Assembly (NCBI GenBank): GCA_902783095.1 | Contig: CACZPX010000141.1 | Coordinates: 1-7,181 of the forward strand | Length of the DNA: 7,181 nt | Direction of reading: 5' to 3' | Origin: an uncultured Lachnospiraceae bacterium | Lineage (GTDB): Bacteria; Bacillota; Clostridia; Lachnospirales; Lachnospiraceae | In this document: in pieces, positions 1 through 5,730 of the stretch | Position numbering within the stretch: the first letter of the stretch is position 1 | Layout of the letters: every line of letters starts with the position of its first letter | Translations under genes and position numbers: made by a program | Notes under the pieces: model-generated | Told to the model about the DNA's origin: nothing | The model's input: only the letters and a program-made list of their open reading frames with translations | The model's database searches: none

Positions 1-75
1 ACTTTTGTGAGAGAATAGCATTGCAACAATACACAATATTGCCAAACCAGTTTTTTTAAGATTGTTGATAGTCAT
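1..75 (-). CDS. Start of an exported or membrane protein (partial, runs off the left edge)
   Basis: Only the first 25 codons are in the window, beginning with ATG at 75. They read M-T-I-N-N-L-K-K-T-G, then a hydrophobic run (LAILCIVAMLF), then S-H-K-S. A short Lys-containing N-region followed by a hydrophobic core is the pattern of a signal peptide or N-terminal membrane anchor. The start is fixed by an almost perfect Shine-Dalgarno sequence 5 nt upstream. No stop occurs in frame before the edge. The codons are AT-rich, unlike every other gene here. The product cannot be named from so little; the Cys in the hydrophobic run lacks a clear lipobox. Gene reality is likely, function unknown. Confidence 0.62.
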   Translation of the reverse strand, partial: MTINNLKKTGLAILCIVAMLFSHKS

Positions 76-80
76 CTCTT

Positions 81-89
81 ACCTCCTTT
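81..89 (-). promoter_or_regulatory. Strong ribosome binding site of the left-edge gene
   Basis: On the minus strand this reads AAAGGAGGT, close to a full anti-16S match, 5 nt before the ATG at 75. It is the main reason to accept the partial ORF as a real gene. Confidence 0.7.
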
Positions 90-150
90 GATTTAATATT
101 TAATTAGTATCTGTTTGGTCACACATAAAGCAAATGGATAGCACTACTCA

Positions 151-195
151 TTAACATCTCTTAAGAGCTATTCATTGCCCCTATTTAACATCTCT
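151..195 (-). repeat. Pair of 11-base direct repeats in the leader of the left-edge gene
   Basis: AGAGATGTTAA (minus strand) occurs exactly at 195-185 and again at 161-151, 34 bases apart. The first copy lies at the predicted start of the ECF-type transcript. The second overlaps a palindrome, CTCTTAAGAG, at 158-167. Paired copies in an AT-rich leader could be an operator or a short duplication; chance is not excluded. Confidence 0.4.
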
Positions 196-201
196 ATAAT
201 A

Positions 202-230
202 TAAACGAATCAAAGAGCCAAAAGGTTTCA
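202..230 (-). promoter_or_regulatory. Candidate ECF-sigma-type promoter for the left-edge gene
   Basis: The minus strand has TGAAAC (230-225), a 17-nt spacer and CGTTTA (207-202). The TGAAAC-N16/17-CGT layout is the known form of extracytoplasmic-function sigma promoters such as Bacillus SigW and SigM, and related GAAAC/CGT forms occur in other phyla. Transcription would start near 195, giving a leader of about 120 nt before the ATG at 75. Only the pattern is visible; no sigma gene is in the window. Confidence 0.4.
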
Positions 231-318
231 CTTTATTTTTAAAAGTTTGATCGGACTTGATTGCAAAAGTAACTTCGGGTCTGATCCTTTTGATTCATGC
301 TCTGCAGGACGAACTTCC

Positions 319-334
319 GTTTCCCCGGGGAAAC
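319..334. repeat. Perfect 16-base palindrome
   Basis: GTTTCCCCGGGGAAAC is its own reverse complement with no loop bases. Neither strand has a U-tract after it, so it is not an obvious terminator. It could be a binding site for a dimeric protein, or mark a sequence join between the AT-rich and GC-rich parts. Confidence 0.55.
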
Positions 335-383
335 CAGATTTTCGAAATACAATTAAGGCTTGACCGCAAAAGGTTGATCTGAA

Positions 384-413
384 AAGACCACCGCACGTCG
401 GTGCGATGGTCTT
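384..413 (-). terminator. Intrinsic terminator of the 3D-domain gene
   Basis: On the minus strand a 13-bp stem with one G-U pair (AAGACCATCGCAC with GTGCGGTGGTCTT) closes on a CGAC tetraloop. A short U-run (UCUUUUC) overlaps and follows it. It begins 4 nt after the stop codon ending at 418, as expected for a Rho-independent terminator. Confidence 0.8.
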
Positions 414-417
414 GCGA

Positions 418-1779
418 TCATTTGTAATATACCGTGGCCCGGGCCCAGATGCTGCATTCGTCGGGATCGACGAACAGGTCGATCCATTTGCCGGATACGC
501 CGATGTCCTGTGCTTTGAAGGTTCCGTAGCCTTCGATGTACACCGTGGATCCCAGCGGGATCACGTCCGGGTCGACCGCGACGGTCTTCCACTCCTTGGC
601 CTTGACGCCGGTGTAGGTGGCGTAGCCGCGCGGCGAATTGCAGTTCTTGCAGTAGGATGAGAGCCTGCAGGTGCCGACCTTGGTCCAGCCGGACATGCTG
701 CCGCCGTCATCGTCGTCATCGTCCTGCTTGGAACCGCCTCCGCCGGAATCATCCTTTTTGCTGCTGCCGCCGCCGGACCGACCGTCGTTGTCATCTTCGT
801 CCCTTCTGGAGGAATTGCCGCCGCCGGAGGAGAATTCTTCCTTTTCCTTCTGTTTGGCCTTTTCCGCCTCCTCGCGGGCCTTTTCCAAAGCCGCCTGGCG
901 TTCCGCCTCCAGCTTTGCGATGCCGTCCGTCATCTCCTGGTCTTCCAGCGCCGTCTTGGCGGTGCAAAGGCCGTTCGTAACGGTCACGTATTCTGCGCTC
1001 ACGTAACCCTGTTCATGGGAAGTGATCTGGATCAGCACCCAGTTGCCTTCCACGCCCAGAACGGGGTAACAGGAGCCGCGGCTGATCTTGGTCATCAGAT
1101 CGGATTCGGTGCTGGCTTCCTTGCGCACGGACAGGTTGTCCGTGGTGGGGAAGGCGACCTGCGGCGTGGTCTCCGCGTAAAACGTTTCCGCGGCGCTGCC
1201 GCTTAAGATGTAGCGGCTGGCTGCCCAGCCGGAAACCTCGCCGGAGGTGACGTAGGTCCAGGTGCCCTTTTCGCCGCCGTATACGGCGCCGCTGCCCTGG
1301 TAGAGCTTTCCGACCACCGTGGCGTCGTTATCGGGATTTTCGCGGATGTTCAGCGCAAGAGACGTCTTGGCCACCGCGATGGTCCCCACGCGGTCATAGA
1401 GTTCCTGCTGAAACAGCCGCTCCTCATCGGTCATCTCGGTTTCCGCCTCGATCTCCCGGCGCAGATCCGCCGCCGTAACAGGCGCCGCAACGGACTGTTC
1501 CGTCGCGAAAGAAGTGTCGATGCCGGGGGCAAACTGCAGCACGCCCGCGTCATCTTCATCCGTCAGTTCATCCAGCGTTTCAGACGCAGCCACCATGTCC
1601 GAGTCGAAGAATGCTCCCGCGCCGTAGGTGCCGGCAGTCTCCTCCTCTGTCCCGGCCGCATCTTCCGTTGTCGCCGCGTTCGCTTCCGGTACCGCGGCAG
1701 CACGGACAGCACCAAAGTCCAGTGCCAGTATAAAAGACAGAATCAGGGCCAATAGTCTGGCTCTCTTTGCGCTCTTCAT
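418..1779 (-). CDS. Secreted cell-wall protein with two SH3-like domains and a C-terminal 3D domain
   Basis: A 453-residue protein with a likely peptidoglycan-cleaving role outside the membrane. Residues 1-36 are a signal peptide (KSAKRAR, hydrophobic core, then Ala-rich sites such as ANA). Residues 37-130 are acidic with no recognised domain. Two bacterial SH3-like repeats follow at about 133-192 (LNIRENPDNDATVVGKL) and 207-268 (LSVRKEASTESDLMTKI), of a type that often binds cell wall. A charged Glu/Lys/Ala helix (about 278-316) leads to a Gly/Ser/Asp linker (317-365). Residues 368-453 form the 3D domain, a double-psi beta-barrel related to MltA-type lytic transglycosylases, with its three aspartates at D403 (AVDPDVIPLG), D425 (AQDIG) and D434 (WIDLF). 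The ATG at 1779 follows AGAGGAG by 4 nt. The gene has its own promoter and terminator. Relatives include YocH and Sps-like proteins; enzyme activity is inferred from family. Confidence 0.9.
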   Translation of the reverse strand: MKSAKRARLLALILSFILALDFGAVRAAAVPEANAATTEDAAGTEEETAGTYGAGAFFDSDMVAASETLDELTDEDDAGVLQFAPGIDTSFATEQSVAAPVTAADLRREIEAETEMTDEERLFQQELYDRVGTIAVAKTSLALNIRENPDNDATVVGKLYQGSGAVYGGEKGTWTYVTSGEVSGWAASRYILSGSAAETFYAETTPQVAFPTTDNLSVRKEASTESDLMTKISRGSCYPVLGVEGNWVLIQITSHEQGYVSAEYVTVTNGLCTAKTALEDQEMTDGIAKLEAERQAALEKAREEAEKAKQKEKEEFSSGGGNSSRRDEDDNDGRSGGGSSKKDDSGGGGSKQDDDDDDGGSMSGWTKVGTCRLSSYCKNCNSPRGYATYTGVKAKEWKTVAVDPDVIPLGSTVYIEGYGTFKAQDIGVSGKWIDLFVDPDECSIWARATVYYK

Positions 1780-1796
1780 GGTACTCCTCTTGATGT

Positions 1797-1813
1797 ATTA
1801 CGCAATTGTTACA
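1797..1813 (-). promoter_or_regulatory. Possible WalR (YycF)-like binding site
   Basis: Minus strand TGTAAC-AATTG-CGTAAT matches the published WalR box TGTWAH-N5-TGTWAH except for the first base of the second half-site. A further half-site match, TGTTAT, lies 6 nt upstream and overlaps the -10. WalRK controls wall hydrolases, including the 3D-domain protein YocH in Bacillus, so the target fits. The position over the predicted start would suit repression better than activation. The site is inferred from pattern only. Confidence 0.4.
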
Positions 1814-1816
1814 GTC

Positions 1817-1845
1817 AGAATAACATATCCGTCATTTTCTGTCAA
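1817..1845 (-). promoter_or_regulatory. Sigma-A promoter of the 3D-domain gene
   Basis: The minus strand has a perfect TTGACA (-35, 1845-1840), a 17-nt spacer and TATTCT (-10, 1822-1817), with TG one base before the -10 as in extended -10 promoters. The start would be near 1810, about 30 nt before the ATG. It lies just downstream of the terminator of the previous gene, so the 3D gene is an independent unit. Confidence 0.85.
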
Positions 1846-1866
1846 GTTTTCCCCACTTAAGGTCAT

Positions 1867-1918
1867 AAAAACGAAAGAAAAAGAGCGGCCGTTTCCCACA
1901 CCAATGGGAATCAGCCGC
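1867..1918 (-). terminator. Strong intrinsic terminator after the methyltransferase gene
   Basis: The minus strand forms a 14-pair stem (1918-1885) with one mismatch and one G-U pair and a 6-nt loop TTGGTG. A long U-rich tail follows (TCTTTTTCTTTCGTTTTT, 1884-1867). The stem starts 4 nt after the stop codon at 1923 and separates the scfB-methyltransferase unit from the 3D-domain gene. Confidence 0.92.
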
Positions 1919-1922
1919 ACGC

Positions 1923-2687
1923 TTACCGGTTTCTGCGCCATTCAAACATGAGCAGCGCCGCCGCGACCGAGGCGTTCAGGGACTCCACAGCCCCCTGCAT
2001 CGGGATGATCACCCGCTGGTCCGCCAGCGCCGTGAGCGCATCCGACAGGCCGTTTGCCTCGTTGCCGATCATGATGATGCTCTTTTGCGGCCAGCCGGCC
2101 ATCCTGTAGTCCGTACTGGCCTGCAGATGCGCTGCAAAGGCGGTATAGCCGTCCGCCTGCAGCATTTTCACTTCGGCGGCCAGATCGTCCGTCACCGCCA
2201 CCGGCACGCGGAAGATGCCGCCCATGGTGGCCCGCACCGCCTTGGGGGAATACGGGTCCACGGTCCCGGCGTCGCATAGAATGCCGTCCGCCCCGCAGGC
2301 CTCCGCGGTGCGCAGGATGGTGCCGAAATTGCCCGGATCCTGAATACGGTCCAGCAGCAGCACCAGGCCGCCCCGCGCCGCGTCGGAAACGGTATGCACC
2401 GTCTGCCGCACCACGGCCAGGATCCCCTGCGGCGTGACCGTACCGGCCATCTTTTCCATCACCGCCCGGCTCACCGTCTCCGCACAGGGCGCCGCAAGCG
2501 GCGCGCCGCGCCAGCCGTCCGCGTCAAAGTCCTCCGACACGTACAGCGCTTCGATCCGGTCCGCGGGGACCTCTTCCACCATACGGCGGCCTTCGGCGAT
2601 GAACAGCCCCCGCGCGCGCCGCTCGGACACCTTATCGCGCAGCCGGATCACATCCTTCACGTTTGCGTTGGACAAACTGGTGATCAT
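1923..2687 (-). CDS. SpoU/TrmH-family RNA 2'-O-ribose methyltransferase
   Basis: A 254-residue SPOUT enzyme expected to transfer a methyl group from S-adenosylmethionine to a ribose 2'-OH in rRNA or tRNA in the cytoplasm. Residues 1-100 resemble the SpoU substrate-binding domain (LRDKVSERRARGLFIAEG at 16-33). The knotted catalytic domain shows all three family motifs: motif 1 with NFGTILRTAEACGA at 120-133, motif 2 IMIGNEANGLSD at 205-216, and motif 3 from VIIPM at 226 through ESLNASVAAALLMFEW at 235-250. The start chosen is the ATG at 2687, which overlaps the TGA of the preceding radical SAM gene (ATGA, 4 nt) and gives the family's N-terminus. Longer in-frame readings upstream only shadow the preceding gene. 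The overlap suggests translational coupling. The exact target nucleotide (RlmB-, TsnR- or YsgA-like) cannot be told, so no symbol is given. Confidence 0.93.
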   Translation of the reverse strand: MITSLSNANVKDVIRLRDKVSERRARGLFIAEGRRMVEEVPADRIEALYVSEDFDADGWRGAPLAAPCAETVSRAVMEKMAGTVTPQGILAVVRQTVHTVSDAARGGLVLLLDRIQDPGNFGTILRTAEACGADGILCDAGTVDPYSPKAVRATMGGIFRVPVAVTDDLAAEVKMLQADGYTAFAAHLQASTDYRMAGWPQKSIIMIGNEANGLSDALTALADQRVIIPMQGAVESLNASVAAALLMFEWRRNR

Positions 2688-4090
2688 GCCTGTCCGCCCT
2701 CTCTGTCGCTGCCGTCCGGCAGGTATTTTTCCGCAAGCTGCAGGTAGATGGCGCATTCCATGCGCTTTTTGAAGAGTTCGCAGCCGTATTCGTAGATGCC
2801 GCGGATGCTGCCGGAGGCGTGATAGGCGTTGGCCGCGCAGCCGCCCGAGCAGTAGAGCTTGGCCCAGCAGTCCGCGCATTCCGGGTGCGCCGCGATGTTG
2901 CAGGAACGGAAATCCTCCCGCACGGCCTCGTTGGTTACGCCGTCCCACACGTTGCCCATCTTAAACTGCTCTTCGCCCACAAACTGATGGCAGGGATACA
3001 GATCGCCCCAGGGGGTCACGGCCATGTACTCCACGCCGGAACCGCAGCCGGACAGGCGCTTGTAGATGCAGGGCCCGTGAGACAGGTCGATCATATAGTG
3101 GTAGAAGGTGATGGGTCTCCCTTCCAGCCTGCGCGCAAGCATCCAGTCCGCCAGCTGCTCGTACTGTGCCTTTAGCACCGGCATATCATCTTCGGTGAGC
3201 GCGCAGGGGTCCGCGGGGTCGCAGACCACCGGCTCCATGGAGAGCTTGGTAAAGCCCAGGTCCGCCATGTGGCGGATATCGTTCAGAAAATCGGTATTGT
3301 GGTGCGTGTAGGTGCCGCGGATGTAATAGTCCCGCCCGCCGCGCCGTCTGGCAAATTCCTGGAATTTGGGGACGATGCGGTCGTAGCTGCCGTTTCCGGC
3401 CAGATCCACGCGGAACCGGTCGTGCACCTCCCTGCGGCCGTCCAGGCTCATCACCACGTTGTTCATCTCCCGGTTGGCAAATTCGATCACCTCGTCGTCC
3501 ACCAGCACGCCGTTGGTGGTGAGCGTAAAGCGGAAGTGCTTGCCGGCGTCCTTTTCAATGCTGCGCGCGTAGGCCACCAGGTCCTTTAAGACCTGCCAGT
3601 CCATCAGCGGCTCGCCGCCGAAAAAGTCCACCTCCAGATTCACGTGACTGCCGGAGTGCGCCACCAGAAAGTCCAGCGCCTGTTTGCCCACTTCAAAGGA
3701 CATCAGCGCCCGCTCCCCGTGGTACTTGCCCTGGCTGGCAAAGCAGTAGGAGCAGTTCAGATTGCAGGTATGCGCCAAATGCAGGCACAGGGCCTTGATA
3801 TCCGTTTTGCCGCTCTTCAGGCGGGTCTCCAGGCCCGCAAACTCGTCCTGTGAAAAGAGCTTGCCCTGCGCCTTGAGCGCGGCCACGTCCTCTATGCAGG
3901 CGCGCACGTCCTCCTCCGTGACAGTGGGATCGTCCGCATAGATCTTTGTGATCTCCCGCACGATGGTGTCGGAGTCCTGCGCCTCATAGCGTCCGATGAT
4001 ATCATAGGCCACCGGATCCACCAGATGTACCGAGCCGGAATAGGTGTCCAGAACGATGTGATAGCCGTTTTGAATATAGGAATGGATCAT
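2684..4090 (-). CDS. scfB: Radical SAM/SPASM peptide maturase, SCIFF (six Cys in forty-five) type
   Basis: A 468-residue radical SAM enzyme whose closest remembered relatives are SCIFF maturases (ScfB/CteB), which install Cys thioether cross-links in a small Cys-rich ribosomal peptide. The N-terminal 90 residues (MIHSYIQNGYHIVLDTYSGSVHLVD...) fit the peptide-recognition (RRE-like) region of that family. The radical SAM cluster motif CX3CX2C is C109-C113-C116 (CNLNCSYCF), with FFGGEP at 156-161. The C-terminal SPASM/twitch region has GCGSGVEYMAVTPWGDLYPC (C349, C367), then CX2CX5CX3C at C405-C408-C414-C418 and C437, enough for two auxiliary 4Fe-4S clusters. Further cysteines are C290, C296, C341, C397 and C446. 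The ATG at 4090 follows GGAGG by 4 nt. It lies 79 bases after rplQ and overlaps the methyltransferase by 4 nt. No SCIFF precursor gene is adjacent, so the substrate is unproven; an anaerobic sulfatase-maturase role is less likely given the N-terminus. Confidence 0.88.
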   Translation of the reverse strand: MIHSYIQNGYHIVLDTYSGSVHLVDPVAYDIIGRYEAQDSDTIVREITKIYADDPTVTEEDVRACIEDVAALKAQGKLFSQDEFAGLETRLKSGKTDIKALCLHLAHTCNLNCSYCFASQGKYHGERALMSFEVGKQALDFLVAHSGSHVNLEVDFFGGEPLMDWQVLKDLVAYARSIEKDAGKHFRFTLTTNGVLVDDEVIEFANREMNNVVMSLDGRREVHDRFRVDLAGNGSYDRIVPKFQEFARRRGGRDYYIRGTYTHHNTDFLNDIRHMADLGFTKLSMEPVVCDPADPCALTEDDMPVLKAQYEQLADWMLARRLEGRPITFYHYMIDLSHGPCIYKRLSGCGSGVEYMAVTPWGDLYPCHQFVGEEQFKMGNVWDGVTNEAVREDFRSCNIAAHPECADCWAKLYCSGGCAANAYHASGSIRGIYEYGCELFKKRMECAIYLQLAEKYLPDGSDREGGQA

Positions 4091-4116
4091 GCAGCCTCCG
4101 CAATTGTCTTTTTTGA

Positions 4117-4152
4117 TACAACAATCCCCCCTGCGCAGTGTGCAAGGGGGAT
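4117..4152 (-). terminator. GC-rich hairpin after rplQ, possible weak terminator
   Basis: The minus strand forms an 11-bp stem with one G-U pair (ATCCCCCTTGC with GCAGGGGGGAT, 4152-4124) and a 7-nt loop. It is followed only by TTGTTGT, not a clean U-run. It sits 17 nt after the rplQ stop codon. It probably ends or attenuates the ribosomal operon, but leaky read-through into scfB is plausible because no clear promoter is visible between the two genes. Confidence 0.6.
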
Positions 4153-4169
4153 CGCAGTGGTAAAGCCGA

Positions 4170-4706
4170 TCAGACGAGCTCTAACAGAACTTCCATCGCA
4201 CCGTCGCCGCGGCGCTGGCCGATCTTCACGATACGGGTATAGCCGCCCTGGCGGTTCACATACTTGGGAGCGATCTCGTCGAACATCTTGGCGGGCATAT
4301 CCACCGCGTTGGTGCCCTTCTTTCTGCCGGCGCCCTCGGTCGGGACCTTGGTGACCGGGTAGAAGACCTTTAACATCTGTCTTCTCGCATGCAGACGGCT
4401 GGGGTTGTCCTTCTTCACGGTCTTGGTGATCTCTTCGAACTTGGTGACCTTCTTGCCGTCAACGACTTCCTTTACACGGTTGCCGTCCTTGTCCTTCTGC
4501 GGGACCTTGGCGGTAACGGTAACGGTTTCAAAATTATCCTTTTCCTTCACGGCCAGTGCGATCAGACCCTCAGCGATCTTCTTCACTTCTTTGGCTCTGG
4601 CTTCGGTGGTAACGATCTTGCCGTTGTTTAAGAGGCTCGTTACCAGGCTGCGCAGCATGGCTTTGCGCTGGTCGGAAGTTCTTCCTAACTTTCTATAACC
4701 TGCCAT
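4170..4706 (-). CDS. rplQ: 50S ribosomal protein L17 with an internal insertion
   Basis: L17 binds 23S rRNA near the peptide exit tunnel of the large subunit. The N-terminus MAGYRKLGRTSDQRKAMLR and the C-terminal NRQGGYTRIVKIGQRRGDGA (151-170) with the ending ELV are family hallmarks. The protein has 178 residues, against about 120 for Bacillus subtilis L17. Nearly all the excess is a Lys/Val/Thr-rich segment at about 54-103, inserted just before the conserved LHARRQ (105-110). The insertion is in frame, so this is not a broken gene; similar long L17 proteins are known to me from Lachnospiraceae-like bacteria. The ATG at 4706 follows CGGAGG by 6 nt, inside a 12-nt gap after rpoA. It is the last ribosomal gene of the operon. 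Confidence 0.96.
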   Translation of the reverse strand: MAGYRKLGRTSDQRKAMLRSLVTSLLNNGKIVTTEARAKEVKKIAEGLIALAVKEKDNFETVTVTAKVPQKDKDGNRVKEVVDGKKVTKFEEITKTVKKDNPSRLHARRQMLKVFYPVTKVPTEGAGRKKGTNAVDMPAKMFDEIAPKYVNRQGGYTRIVKIGQRRGDGAMEVLLELV

Positions 4707-4718
4707 TTCTTTCCTCCG

Positions 4719-5678
4719 TTATTCCTCACCGGGATTCAGTTCCAATCCCAGCTCTTTTAACTTCGCTAATACTTCCTCCAGAGACTTTCTGCCGAGGTTG
4801 CGCACCTTCATCATCTCGTCCGGCGTACGGTTGATCAGTTCGCCAACGGTGTTGATGTTTGCGCGCTTCAGACAATTGTAGGAGCGGACGGAGAGCTCGA
4901 GCTCGTCGATGTTCATCTCCAGGACCTTTTCCTTCTCATTGTCTTCCTTCTCGATCATGATCTCCGTACTCCTTGCGTTTTCAGAGAGATCCAGGAAGAG
5001 ATTCAGATGCTCGCTCAGGACCTTGGCCGCCAGGCTGACCGCATCGTCGGGCGCGATGGCGCCGTTGGTGTAGACGTCCAGCGTCAGTTTGTCAAAGTCC
5101 GTGATCTTGCCGACACGGGTATCTTCCACGGTCATGTTGACGCGCTCGATGGGCGTGTAGATCGCATCCACGGGGATCACGCCGATGGAAGATTCCTCGC
5201 TGTGTCCTCTGTCCGTGCTGACGTAACCCCTGCCGTTGGTGAACACCACCTCTGCGGAGAAGTGGGTCTCCTTGCCGCCGGAAAGGGTCGCGATCACATG
5301 CTCGGGATTGACGATCACAATGTCGCCGTCCGTCTGGATGTCGGCGCCCGTGACAACGCCCTCACCTTCCACGTCGATATAACCGACCTTCGGCTCCAGG
5401 GAATCGCTGTCGTTTCTCACGGCAAGGCCCTTCAGGTTGGTGACGATCTCCGTCACGTCTTCCTTGACGCCGGGAATGGTGGAAAACTCATGGAGTACGC
5501 CGTCGAGCTTGACCTGGCTGACAGCGCAGCCGGGCATGGAAGAGAGCATGATCCTGCGCAGCGAATTGCCGAGCGTGATGCCGTAGCCACGCTCCAGCGG
5601 TTCCACTACGAAACGGCCGTATTTCTTATCCTCAGAGATCTCGACGATCTCAATGTTCGGCTTCTCAAAATCAAACAC
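4719..5678 (-). CDS. rpoA: DNA-directed RNA polymerase subunit alpha
   Basis: The 319-residue alpha subunit dimerises to start assembly of RNA polymerase and contacts upstream promoter DNA and activators. Residues 1-235 are the N-terminal assembly domain, with LERGYGITLGNSLRRIMLSS at 28-47. A charged linker (about 236-253) leads to the C-terminal DNA-binding domain. There R265, N268, G296, K298 and S299 (SVRSYNCLK; RNLGRKSLEE) match the classical UP-element contact residues, even in numbering with E. coli. The start codon is GTG at 5678, giving the expected FDFEKPNIEI beginning. The nearest Shine-Dalgarno, AAGGAGG at 5696-5690, is 11 nt upstream, a rather long spacing. The gene lies 52 nt after rpsD and 12 nt before rplQ. 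Confidence 0.97.
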   Translation of the reverse strand: MFDFEKPNIEIVEISEDKKYGRFVVEPLERGYGITLGNSLRRIMLSSMPGCAVSQVKLDGVLHEFSTIPGVKEDVTEIVTNLKGLAVRNDSDSLEPKVGYIDVEGEGVVTGADIQTDGDIVIVNPEHVIATLSGGKETHFSAEVVFTNGRGYVSTDRGHSEESSIGVIPVDAIYTPIERVNMTVEDTRVGKITDFDKLTLDVYTNGAIAPDDAVSLAAKVLSEHLNLFLDLSENARSTEIMIEKEDNEKEKVLEMNIDELELSVRSYNCLKRANINTVGELINRTPDEMMKVRNLGRKSLEEVLAKLKELGLELNPGEE

Positions 5679-5730
5679 GCGGTCTCTTTCCTCCTTTTCT
5701 GGTTTAGCAGCGGGATCGCTGTCTTATGGA

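Larger units (their letters stand above)
76..383. other. AT-rich intergenic stretch between two leftward genes
   Basis: No convincing gene is seen on either strand. The part nearest the left-edge gene (to about 250) is strongly AT-rich and carries its ribosome binding site, leader repeats and promoter candidate. From about 270 composition moves toward that of the GC-rich flank, with a perfect palindrome at 319-334. The terminator of the neighbouring 3D-domain gene begins at 384. Confidence 0.6.

Noticed and set aside
195..200. Perfect TATAAT on the plus strand
   Set aside because: No acceptable -35 lies 16-18 bases upstream and no plus-strand gene follows, so chance in AT-rich DNA is enough.
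657..1006. Pro/Ser/Arg-rich open frames on the plus strand
   Set aside because: They are the complement of the Gly/Asp/Glu-rich linker and helix of the 3D-domain protein, low in complexity and without start signals.
2688..2948. Longer N-terminus for the methyltransferase, starting at 2948
   Set aside because: The added 87 residues are an Arg/Gly-rich frame shadow of the radical SAM gene; the SpoU family N-terminus begins at the ATG at 2687.
5707..5726. Small CAGCG/CGCTG hairpin between rpsD and rpoA
   Set aside because: It has only five pairs and no U-tract; it is too weak to call a terminator or regulatory structure.
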